22,500 bases of DNA from Chrysomallon squamiferum (GCA_012295275.1 CM022674.1:5131436-5153935); one strand, 5' to 3'. Positions 10,921 to 19,137 are shown, counted from the first letter of the stretch. Numbers and translations: made by a program. Notes: generated by a model not told the origin, from the sequence alone.

Positions 10921-11105
10921 GAGAAAAGCCGTACAAGTGCGCCATCGATGGATGTGACCGGGCGTTTGCGCAGCTGTCGAACCTGCACCATCACCTGCGT
11001 AACCACGACGACCAGGTGAAAAAGGCGGAGACGCGACTGTACAAGTGTGTGATTTGTCATCGAAGCTACACAAACGACAGCAGTTTAAAAACACACACGT
11101 TGAAG
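10921..11105 (+). CDS. C2H2 zinc-finger transcription factor, internal exon (fingers 3 and 4)
   Basis: The exon opens by completing the TGEKPYKC linker. Finger 3 is C-x4-C (CAIDGC), a 12-residue loop and H-x3-H, with the helix core QLSNLHH. A 13-residue spacer (DDQVKKAETRLYK in part) separates it from finger 4, CVIC with the helix core NDSSLKT. The first zinc-binding histidine of finger 4 is here, and the last is supplied by the second residue of the next exon. The acceptor is TTAAATAG|GAG after a long T-rich tract. The donor is AAG|GTGAGC, a strong match, and the intron is phase 0. The C-x4-C finger with QLSNL directly after a QLSHLQQ finger matches the order seen in LIN-29/ZNF384-type proteins. 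The long spacer with its conserved-looking acidic-basic run may be diagnostic of the subfamily. Drosophila dati is a candidate, from memory only. Confidence 0.92.
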
Positions 11106-11366
11106 GTGAGCACAAGATTAATTAGTTAATTAATTAATTAATTAGTATTTTTGTTCTGCAGCCCTATCAAATTTGAAAATTTGAATCATAATTATATTTT
11201 AATTTTTATTATTATTATATTATCAAATTTTACTTTGTAACAATATGAGAAAGGATTTTTTTTTTTCATAGTTACATCCCTTTCTCTTTGGAATAAAATA
11301 AAAAATTGCTGTAGTGGCATTTATAACAAAATGATCAACAAAGCAGTATTATAAGCAAGGAATCTA

Positions 11367-11413
11367 GCTATCTATCTATCTATCTATCTGTCTATCTATC
11401 TATCTATCTATCT
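11367..11413. repeat. (CTAT)n microsatellite
   Basis: A tetranucleotide array with one CTGT variant. Degenerate CTAT/CTGT sequence continues to about 11510. Confidence 0.9.
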
Positions 11414-11510
11414 GTAAGCATAACAATATATCACTATTTATCTCTATCTATCTACATATCTAGCTATCTAGCTGTCTTTCTATATATATATCTCTCTCTA
11501 CCTGTCTATC

Positions 11511-11514
11511 TACA

Positions 11515-11575
<61 letters not shown>
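11511..11575. repeat. (CATA)n, (CA)n and (TA)n compound microsatellite
   Basis: A CATA array to about 11544 is followed by a CA run at about 11545-11561 and a TA run to about 11576. Confidence 0.9.
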
Positions 11576-11576
<1 letters not shown>

Positions 11577-11654
11577 GCTGCATATGCATTTACAATTAAT
11601 ATATAAAATAAATATGTATAAATAATTCAAATTATAATGATCCTTCTAAATCAT

Positions 11655-11968
11655 AATTCACCCAAAAGCCAAAAGGTTTTGTTTTCTTTCTTTTTTCTTC
11701 TTTTTTTTTTTTTGATCTTGGGTATTTTTAAACATTCATTCTTTCATTCTAAATCTTAAAAATGATGACTTTCATAATTCCACTACAGCAATTTTTACCA
11801 ACTACAAACTCCGTCTTTTATTTGTTTGAAATGAGGAAATTTTAGTATCTGAATTTCTTTTTGTGTGTGACTTTTACTCACCTTGTAGACTAAACATAAC
11901 CACTTACAACAGAATTTTTGATGTGTAATATATCATGTTTGCATTCGAAGCTGCTGGCCCTCAGATGT
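11655..11968. repeat. Dispersed module, copy A (314 bp)
   Basis: Aligns over its whole length with 12950-13268 in the same orientation. Both start AATTCA, pass through a T-rich stretch, share AACATTCATTCTTTCATTCT and TTTGTTTGAAATGAGGAAAT, and end at CCCTCAGATGT. Differences are scattered substitutions and small indels. It may be a fragment of a transposable element or a local segmental duplication. No coding capacity is evident. Confidence 0.9.
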
Positions 11969-12163
11969 TATTGTTGTCTGTTATTTTCACTGCAGCAGAA
12001 AGTTTCAGAATTTGCTCATTAGACAGCAACAGTCATCAGCGAAGCAGTTAATATGACTCTTCGTAGTAACTAGAAATGAAAAAAAATGGACGAATAATTT
12101 AGTAATAACTCCCGAGTATTTTTTTTTATATATTAAATGTTACGGCTTTAGCATATGGATGAT

Positions 12164-12220
12164 AAGAAGATTATCCTGTGCCAATAATCCTGTTCCACTA
12201 ATCCTATGCCACTAATCCTT
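12164..12220. promoter_or_regulatory. Cluster of TAATCC sites at 14-bp spacing
   Basis: TAATCC occurs at 12185, 12199 and 12213, exactly 14 bp apart, with a related TTATCC just upstream near 12170. TAATCC is the known preferred site of K50 homeodomain proteins (Bicoid, Otx, Pitx, Goosecoid). The cluster is also a small 14-bp tandem repeat, so it may be repeat expansion without function. Confidence 0.4.
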
Positions 12221-12846
12221 AACCTGAATTCTTAGCCCAAATAGAATCTTCTGTGTGCATCTTCATAACAGAAATAATAATAATTGAATGATGATGTCTT
12301 GGAGGATGTTTAATGACATCTTGCAGACTCTTAATGGATGTTGGATGATATGTTTTTATTATAATTATAACAGTGAGGAAATCCATTTGTTCATTTTCTA
12401 GTGACATCTTCTTAAAATAGTCATAAAAGTGAGTTTGCTTACTTGCTGCTTCTGATGAGAAGAGTTGAAAAGAAAAATGTATAAACCAGTGAATAATTAA
12501 TTAATCAATCATCAGGCTTGTTATCATTGTGGACATCCTTCTGTTGGTGTTTATTATAAAAATTGAATGTAACACTAATTTTTGATATCAAAATACATAA
12601 ATGTTTTAAATAATGGTTGATGGGTACAAGTAAAATAGAGTGGTTTGTTTTAATGTTAATTTAAAAAAAAAAAATAAATAAATAAAAAACTGCATACAGG
12701 AACATATTTGGGGGATTATTAAATATATATATAATAAATATATTGGAGTAGAGTAATATATTTGTTTACCAAAGACAGGTGCTATCTTTTCTCAAATTAC
12801 TACAGTCCGAATAAAGTATAAACAAACTTTTATATTTCAGTAATAT

Positions 12847-12905
12847 TCTGCAGCTTTTCCCCCAAGTGCTATTTTTTACATTTCTTACATGTAATGATTT
12901 CGCCT
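12847..12905. repeat. 59-bp dispersed segment, copy 1
   Basis: Nearly identical to 18719-18776: one indel in a C run and about two substitutions. Both copies start TCTGCAGCTTTTCCCC and are followed by T-rich sequence. This copy lies just left of module copy B at 12950. Confidence 0.9.
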
Positions 12906-12949
12906 TTTTTTGTTGTTTTTTTGTTTTTATTTATATATATATATATATA

Positions 12950-13268
12950 AATTCATCCATAAGCTAAAAAAGTTTTTTTTTTTTTTTTCTTTTTTTTTCT
13001 TTTCTTTTTGTTTTGAGCTTCGGTATTGTTAAACATTCATTCTTTCATTCTAAATCTTAATATTGATCAATTTTACAATTCCACAACAGCAATTTTTACC
13101 AGCTACAAACTGCTACTTTTATTTGTTTGAAATGAGGAAATTTTAGCATCTGAAATGCTTTTTTGTGTGACTCTTACTCACCTTGTAGACAAAACATAAC
13201 CACTTACAACAGAATTTTTTACGTGTAATATATCATGTTTTCATTCGAAGCTGCTAGCCCTCAGATGT
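12950..13268. repeat. Dispersed module, copy B (about 319 bp)
   Basis: Direct duplicate of 11655-11968 within the same intron, ending about 120 bp before the last exon. The two copies are 981 bp apart. TA and CA runs follow it at about 13269-13332. Confidence 0.9.
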
Positions 13269-13387
13269 GTGTGTATATATATATATATATTATACCTGAA
13301 ATATAATTTTTTATACACACACACACACACACATATATATATTATCTTTTCTAATTTTAATTTTTATTTATTTTTATTTATTTTCAG

Positions 13388-14371
13388 ATGCACATCCACA
13401 TAAAGCCCATTGACATCCTGGCTGAGATGAACCGAGGCGGGCAGCCACGCCCGGACAAACAGAAGTTCTTCGGCAACTCAACCCTCCAGTCCGACCCGGG
13501 GGCCGCTGAATCCCTGCTCCTCCCCCAGGTGCTCGGCCTGCAGAAGACGGGGGGCGGGCTGGGGGACTTCCAGCCGGGCCGCATGTCGCAGGTGTCCAGC
13601 CTCGACCGCGGCATCGTGCGCGTGCCCAGCGTCAGCGCGTGCCAGAAGGTGATCCGCGAGGAGTGCATCGAGCTCGATGAGAACGGCGACGTCATCAACG
13701 TCACCGTCGACCACCGGAAGCTGTCGCACGGCGCCGGCGACATCGTCCAGAACCACCACCACAACAACAGCAGCGGCGGCAGCAGCAGCAGCAACAACAA
13801 GAACTGCGACAGCCAGTCGGCGAACGACAAGGGAGGCAACGGCGTCGCGATGCGGTCGAGCATCATGTCATCACCCGTCGCGTCGCCGCCGGTCGCGTCG
13901 TCGCGCGAGAACCACCTCTCGCAGCTGCAGCATCAACAACAGCAGCAGCAGCAGCAGCAGCACGGAGGCGTCCAGTCGTCCCCGCCCGACAACAAAGGGA
14001 TGAGGTCGCACCCGCACTCGACATCGTCTTCGGCAATGACGTCATCGGTCGGAGGCCTCCACGGCACCGACAGCATCGCGACGTCGTCGCAGAACAGCCG
14101 CTTCACGTACCTCGACCAGCACGGGGTCGTTCCTGAGTCCTACCTGATGTCGATGGACGCCACGCTGAGGAGGAACGCTTTTCCCATTCCGCTCGGCAGG
14201 GGCTCGGTCGGCATGGAGCACCTCCCGACTGTCTCCTCTCACCAGCCCCTCGACGGGCACGACTTCTACGGGGCCCACCTGCCCCGCCTTCCTCTGACGA
14301 GTCACATGCATCTGTCGAGCGCCTCGGCCAGGATGGTTGAGTCGAGGACCTTCACGACGCTTGGGAATTGA
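13388..14371 (+). CDS. C2H2 zinc-finger transcription factor, terminal exon (last zinc ligand and C-terminal tail)
   Basis: Terminal exon of 327 codons plus TGA. His2 of this exon completes finger 4 (H-x4-H), and IHIKPID follows. The rest is a non-finger tail rich in Ser, Gly, Asn and His. It includes a compact acidic segment (about residues 85-112, with EECIELDENGDVINV), a His/Asn/Ser/Gly run (122-138), a nine-residue polyglutamine (183-191) and a C-terminal block (about 238-300) with FTYLDQHGVVPES and GHDFYGAHLPRL. The polar and Gln-rich runs suggest a transcriptional regulatory domain, by inference only. Acceptor TTTTCAG|ATG continues the frame exactly from 11105. The exon is strongly GC- and CpG-rich compared with its AT-rich surroundings. 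The initial ATG is an internal Met, not a start codon. The reading frame is highly secure, and the orthology remains open. Confidence 0.93.
   Translation: MHIHIKPIDILAEMNRGGQPRPDKQKFFGNSTLQSDPGAAESLLLPQVLGLQKTGGGLGDFQPGRMSQVSSLDRGIVRVPSVSACQKVIREECIELDENGDVINVTVDHRKLSHGAGDIVQNHHHNNSSGGSSSSNNKNCDSQSANDKGGNGVAMRSSIMSSPVASPPVASSRENHLSQLQHQQQQQQQQQHGGVQSSPPDNKGMRSHPHSTSSSAMTSSVGGLHGTDSIATSSQNSRFTYLDQHGVVPESYLMSMDATLRRNAFPIPLGRGSVGMEHLPTVSSHQPLDGHDFYGAHLPRLPLTSHMHLSSASARMVESRTFTTLGN
13934..13960 (+). repeat. In-frame CAA/CAG polyglutamine repeat
   Basis: Two CAA codons followed by seven pure CAG codons encode nine Gln (residues 183-191 of this exon). The pure CAG run is likely to vary in length between individuals. 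Frame-shifted reading gives the Ser- and Ala-rich shadow frames on either strand. Confidence 0.9.
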
Positions 14372-15660
14372 CTATTTGAAAGAGATTTCATGTAACAGTG
14401 AGAAATGGAGAATAATGATGGAAAAGAAAGAAAAAAAATGTTGGTTTTTTTTTTTATCAAAATTGTGGAAGCGCAAAAAAAAAAGTTTAAAAGGCTTTTG
14501 GAGAATTGACTTGACGAGGAAGAATTTGTTTTAGAAAAAAAAAGTTTTTTTAAAAAAAGATTAAATTGTGAGTTGTGTAGAATACAAGTATCAGATAAAT
14601 ATTAAATTTATAATAATAATAAGAAGAAGAAAATGATATCTTTTTTTTGAGAAAAAAATTTCAAACATTTTTCATAAAGTTGATTAAAAGAAATTGCAGT
14701 TTTTTAAAAACTAATTACTATAATATAAACATTTTTTTGTTATATAAATTTTAATAATAATAATAATAATCACTAAATAATAATCAATCAATCAATCAAT
14801 GAAATCATTTTCAAATGAAGCCAAGCTAAGATTTAAACTTTTTAAAAACTTCACAAAAGTCAACACGGACTTCCAAACATTACACAAGATTTTTGTCTTT
14901 TTTTTTTTTTCTTTCTTTAAAACAAAAGACAGGACTTCTGATTCAAATGTGCTAACTCCAAAGCCTTTTTATTTGCATTTCTTTGAGATTTCAAGAATCC
15001 AGTGTGAAATTTGAGACCTGCGGTATACTATACCGTACATTTGGCACATACAGTTGTTCTAGTTTGCCTGCCAAAGCCCAAGAAGGAGAGGAATCTGTTG
15101 TGACTGTAACGAGTCAGTTTTTAGCAGAATATATGGTGTAAAAAAACAAACAGGCCAGGTTTTCCTTTTATCATAGTAGTTAATAACTTAAAAGGGCCAG
15201 AATTGGCTAAAGGATCTTTTAAAAAAAAAAAAAAAAAATGGACTAAACAAAACAACAAAAACAAAAATAATAAATCAGCCAAATGGTCTTTTGCAAACAT
15301 TGGTGAAAAAGCCCAAACTGGCAAAGTGGTCCATTACAGACACAGCATTTTTTTGTTGTCGTTGTGAAACATTAGAAATGCACCCAGACTTTGCTTAGTG
15401 GTTTACGGTAAAACATTATTTCTGGCTGTGTGTTGTCTAATTGTAAATAATCTTGGACATGTCGTCTGATTGTAAATACTTTGGACACACTGTCTGCCAT
15501 GAAAAAAAGAAAACAACAAAAAAAAAAACATCATCACAAACAGTCCATATGCTGTCGACTGCTGTGGACTTCTGCTGTTCAAAACAAACTTCACCTTATT
15601 ATTTTTTTTTTAGTTTACAGTGTTTACGCTATACATTGTGTTTACACAGACAGAAGTGTG
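14372..15660 (+). other. Probable 3' untranslated region
   Basis: Directly follows the TGA. It is AT-rich with a short (AATC)n run at about 14782-14800, then more complex from about 14930. An ATTAAA hexamer at 14601-14606 is a possible early poly(A) signal but is weak in this AT-rich setting. At 15180-15340 a phrase like GCCAAATGGTC recurs in degenerate form (ggctaaaggatc, ggcaaagtggtc). No protein-coding frame is convincing. The real 3' end cannot be set from sequence alone. Confidence 0.55.
15434..15490 (+). promoter_or_regulatory. Pair of Pumilio-type UGUAAAUA sites in a 29-bp duplication
   Basis: TGTAAATA occurs at 15442-15449 and 15471-15478. Each sits in a copy of the phrase GTCTRATTGTAAATA followed by CTTGGACA or CTTTGGACA. 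UGUANAUA is the established Pumilio/PUF recognition element in 3' UTRs, and a pair about 29 bases apart could bind two PUF proteins. This assumes the transcript reaches here. Confidence 0.4.
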
Positions 15661-15675
15661 TCTAAACAGAAAGTG

Positions 15676-15900
15676 TGACTACTATAGCTGACCACTGTGA
15701 AGTGACTCTGCATGCCTTCATCAGATGACTATGAAATGACTTGTCTACTACACCCCCCACGTATGGGGTGACTATGGAATGACTTATATCGACATCCCCT
15801 GTTAAAGGGTGACTGCGAAACGACCTAATTACATCCCTTGAAAATGGTGACTGTTAAATTCACTTTCGTTGGGTGACTGTTACCGAGTGACTGTCACCTG
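15676..15900. repeat. Degenerate TGACT tandem repeat with hairpin-forming spacers
   Basis: TGACT recurs at 15676, 15703, 15726, 15769, 15810, 15848, 15874 and 15888, with spacing of about 38-43 bp in the best-preserved part. Some spacers can fold: CACCCC at 15751-15756 pairs with GGGGTG at 15765-15770, and CCCTGTTAAAGGG follows near 15797-15809. Confidence 0.6.
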
Positions 15901-16254
15901 CAGGTTTACACTGGTACAGAACGAAATTTGAGTACTAGGACAGTCCCTTTTGATATTGCAAACAAGTGACAAAAAAAAAAATTAAATAATAAATAATAAC
16001 AATAACATGAGAATATGATGCATTTCATTTGAATCAACCAGTTAGAAACAAGATGTTTCTCTGTCATTGACATTTTGCCATGTTTATGATGTTTTATCTG
16101 CTGCTAATGTTAAAGATACTGAAATGAGATCATCATTGTTATTAAAGGAGTGTCGGTACTGGACAAGGAAAGAAGAAGAAAATAATGAATTTCAATATAT
16201 TGTTGAAGAAGATACAGGCTCCCCACTATTTTGGGCTGTCGAGCCTGGTATAAG

Positions 16255-16835
16255 TTGAATACTGAAATGAGTCGTTTTCATCATGAAATGAAATAAAATT
16301 GTATAAAGAATACTAAAAAAAAAAAGAATTAATGTAAATTAAATGAAATGAATTTTATTTATTTACATCTAAAATTGAAATCGGTTTATATCAAGAACTG
16401 AAATGAATATTGTTTACATCAGGAGTTGAAATGAGATTGTTTACATCTGGAACTGAAATGAGTTGCATTGTTTACACCAAGAACTGAAATGAGTTATATT
16501 GTTTACATCAGGAACTGAAATGAGTTACGTTATTACATCAAGAATTCAAATGAGTTGTATTTACATCTACGACGCTGAATTATTCAAACCTGTATTAATT
16601 ATACCAAGGACTGAAATAAGCTGGATTGTTTACATTCAAGGACTCAAGTTTGCATCAGTTGAGAATTCAAACACCTTCACGACATGGACAATTGTTTGCG
16701 TCACGTTTAAACAAGTTACGTTTACATCAAGAATTCAAATGAGTTATGTTTACAACAAGTAACTCAAGTAAGTTACGTTTACATCAAGAATTCAAATGAG
16801 TTGTGTTTACATCCAGGACACCTATATGAGTTACC
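16255..16835. repeat. 27-31-bp minisatellite
   Basis: Imperfect tandem units of the form GAACTGAAATGAGTT followed by TTGTTTACATCAG. The core GAAATGA falls at 16400, 16428, 16455, 16486 and 16517. A CAAATGA variant comes at 16547 and more diverged copies continue to about 16835, where GAATTCAAATGAGTT becomes the common form. Open frames over it are by-products of the repeat. Confidence 0.85.
16292..16325 (+). terminator. Candidate poly(A) signal
   Basis: AATAAA at 16292-16297 is followed about 18 bases later by an A run at 16314-16325. This would give a 3' UTR of roughly 1.9 kb. The motif is frequent by chance in AT-rich DNA and the genomic A run would also mis-prime cDNA, so support is weak. 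Confidence 0.25.
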
Positions 16836-16967
16836 AAAAATGACATTACTGTATTGTTTACACAGTAAACCAATAACTAACTGCCATGAATTGTAATGAA
16901 ATTTTAGATGTTTTGGGGGGATACCAGTTAAATAAGGGCCAACAACCACAGGTAGGGTTTTTCTGTT

Positions 16968-16993
16968 GAAAAAAAAAAAAAAAAAAAAAAAAA
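16968..16993. repeat. Poly-A run
   Basis: About 24 uninterrupted A residues followed by TTAAATAAA, between the 27-31-bp minisatellite and a normal-complexity segment. Confidence 0.85.
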
Positions 16994-17420
16994 TTAAATA
17001 AAATTATTTACATAGTTTAAATAAAACAATTTACAACTGGCCATAAACTGCAAGTGATTGGTGTCATAAAACTTGCTAAATAATTAATTGTACTAAAAAT
17101 AGCAGCAGGTCACAGATGCTAAATTCATATTGGTTTACCAGCAAATGGACCGTACTCTTTATATAAATAATTTGAGCCATCACAAACCCATGCTGTAGTA
17201 TAGACACGTAAAGTTAATACATAGACCGCCATGAAAGAGACTTCACCAATATTGCCAGCTTTCGGTGTGTAGAAGCAAAAGCGCCTTGTTATGTTACTGG
17301 GCAGTTGCTAAATGCTCTTAAATATTAACTATGTTAATTCCTTTTTCTGATCGGATGTAACATATAACAGTTATTAAATAAACTGGCTTTGTAACTTTAT
17401 CAGAATTCCAGTCAACATAA
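16994..17420. other. Normal-complexity non-coding segment
   Basis: More complex sequence with no credible exon. AATAAA at 17377-17382 is followed by CTGGCTTTGTAAC, a plausible but unproven distal poly(A) signal. Confidence 0.4.
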
Positions 17421-17433
17421 TGTTAGTATGGTT

Positions 17434-17840
17434 AAATGACCCTTACTTGCTTCATGGGTCATTATGCAGTTAATTGACCCTTACTTGCCTCATGGGTCGG
17501 TATGAAGTTAAATGACCCTTACTTGCTTCATGGGTCATTATGCAGTTAATTGACCCTTACTTGCTTCATGGGTCAGTATGAAGTTAAATGACCCTCACTT
17601 GCTTAATGGGTCAGTATGCAGTTAAATGACCCTTACTGCTTCATGGGTCAGTATAAAGTTAATTGAACCTTATTGCTTCATGGGTCAGTTTGCAGTTAAA
17701 TGACCCTTACTGCTTCATGGGTCAGTATGAAGTTAAATGATCCTTACTGCTTCGTAGGTTATTCTACAGTTAAATGACCCTTACTGCTTCTTGGCCCAGT
17801 ACAAATTTAAATGGCCCTTGTTGCTGGTATAATGTTGGCC
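17434..17840. repeat. 37/38-bp minisatellite of alternating TGACCC and GGGTCA
   Basis: About 11 tandem units. GACCC or its variant falls at 17438, 17476, 17514, 17552, 17590, 17628, 17665, 17702, 17739, 17776 and 17813: period 38 in the left half, 37 in the right. In the 38-bp units TGACCC, a 13-base spacer, GGGTCA and another 13-base spacer make up the unit. Left-hand units alternate between TTATGCAGTTAAT and GTATGAAGTTAAA spacers, giving a 76-bp dimer. The right-hand units lost one base (TTACTGC for TTACTTGC). Confidence 0.95.
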
Positions 17841-18340
17841 CTTACCTGTATGTGGGCTGCTTAGGTGTACAGGTTCTATAACCACAGCAACAGCACAGAT
17901 CATGAATTGAGTGATTTCATCGTGGACAAGAGATGCACAGACACAGAACAGACCCTGTAGCTCCATGATGGGGCTTTTTTCAACAAAACAGAAAATGAAG
18001 TGACCGTTCGATTTCATCATAATGGGCATCTACTGAAAATGAACTTGCCCTACAACAACTTCAAGAAATAGATTCAGTTAAATTGTGGCCAGTATATAAA
18101 GTAAGAACATTTTATAAGAAAAAAGAAAAAAAAAAGTTTTAAATTTTTAAAAAGAAAAAATAAGAGAGAGGGAAAGAAAGATATCCGCAGTGAATTCAAT
18201 GAGCATTTAGATAACATCGTGATATAGGCCAGAAAAAAGAGAAAAGAGAAAAAGAAATGAAATAGATGAAAAAATAATGATAATAAAAGAGAATTAGTAA
18301 AACTTAGGCACAAAGAGGTTGCGTCTTTGTGGTAAGACAC
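17841..18340. other. Non-coding segment after the minisatellite
   Basis: Normal complexity to about 18080, then A-rich with GAAA/GAGA runs. A minus-strand open frame of 82 codons (17781-18029) overlaps the end of the minisatellite and shows no recognisable domain, so I do not call it a gene. Confidence 0.45.
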
Positions 18341-18343
18341 AAA

Positions 18344-18370
18344 ATGGAAAAAAAAAAAAAAAAAAAAAAA
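18344..18370. repeat. Poly-A run
   Basis: About 26 uninterrupted A residues just after AAAATGG. Confidence 0.85.
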
Positions 18371-18718
18371 GCTATCTTTGTTGATGTTTACATCAAAACA
18401 CTGCTATAGTTTTGACTGTAGTTCTTTATATTTTTTTAATATCCATTGTTAATCATATATCATCACTGTTTAGTGTTTTTTTATTTTTAAATTTTACTTT
18501 GTAATCTTGCAGAAATATTGTCGATACATATTTTAAAATTATGTATGCTTATTATTATTATTAATTTTTTTTTTTTGTCGAAAATCATATGATGTGTGTG
18601 CATGTACATTACTTTCTGTGTGTGTTGTTTGTTTTTTTTTTCTGATTTTTTTTTTTCTTTGTTGTCATGTTAGTATATTTTTCAAGATGTGTACAGATAT
18701 ATTAAAAAACAAACAAAC

Positions 18719-18776
18719 TCTGCAGCTTTTCCCCAAGTGCTATTTTTTACATGTCTTACATGTAATGATTTCTCCT
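18719..18776. repeat. 58-bp dispersed segment, copy 2
   Basis: Near-identical to 12847-12905 in intron 2 (one indel, about two substitutions). It is followed directly by a long T run, as the intron copy is followed by T-rich sequence. The 314-bp module that follows the intron copy is absent here. Confidence 0.9.
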
Positions 18777-18777
18777 G

Positions 18778-18782
<5 letters not shown>

Positions 18783-18810
<28 letters not shown>

Positions 18811-18942
18811 ATTAACTTTAAACATCTTGGATTTGAGATTTCATCACTTGATTCATCAGTGTTGATGTCTCTGTTTAAATCATTTATCATCAGATTCAAA
18901 ATTTCATTTTTAAAAAAAAAAATTTTTTTTTGCCTATGTAGA

Positions 18943-18979
<37 letters not shown>

Positions 18980-19094
18980 CATTTTTGTGTACCGAGGTAA
19001 CCTTTTTTTTTATTATTCTATTTTTTTTTTTTATCATCATCACATTTCATATTCCATTTTTTACTTTTAGGTCCCTTTGTTGCTGTTGTTGTTG

Positions 19095-19137
<43 letters not shown>

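Larger units (their letters stand above)
11106..13387 (+). other. Intron 2 of the zinc-finger gene
   Basis: It is 2282 bp with GTGAGC at the start and TTTTCAG at the end, phase 0, cutting finger 4 between the Lys and Met that precede its last zinc ligand. A CTAAT branch-point-like site lies near 13350, followed by a T-rich tract. The intron contains tetranucleotide arrays, three evenly spaced TAATCC sites and a module present twice. No extra exon is needed. Confidence 0.88.

Noticed and set aside
10843-11115. Minus-strand open frames over the exon at 10921-11105
   Set aside because: They are shadows of the zinc-finger exon, whose + strand frame has the C2H2 pattern and proper splice sites.
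13388-13390. ATG at the first codon of the last exon as a translation start
   Set aside because: It is directly preceded by a splice acceptor and encodes the Met before the final zinc-binding His of finger 4.
13384-14311. Minus-strand and frame-shifted open frames of 60-160 codons over the last exon
   Set aside because: High GC lowers stop frequency in all frames. Only the 13388-14371 frame continues the zinc finger.
16067-16258. 63-codon open frame with mixed composition downstream of the gene
   Set aside because: It has no ATG near its start, no splice context and no recognisable domain. It could be 3' UTR.
16499-16762. 87-codon open frame
   Set aside because: It is made from the 27-31-bp minisatellite and carries its repeated phrases.
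17781-18029. Minus-strand 82-codon open frame with near-normal composition
   Set aside because: Its C-terminal end reads into the 37/38-bp repeat, and no domain or splice structure supports it.
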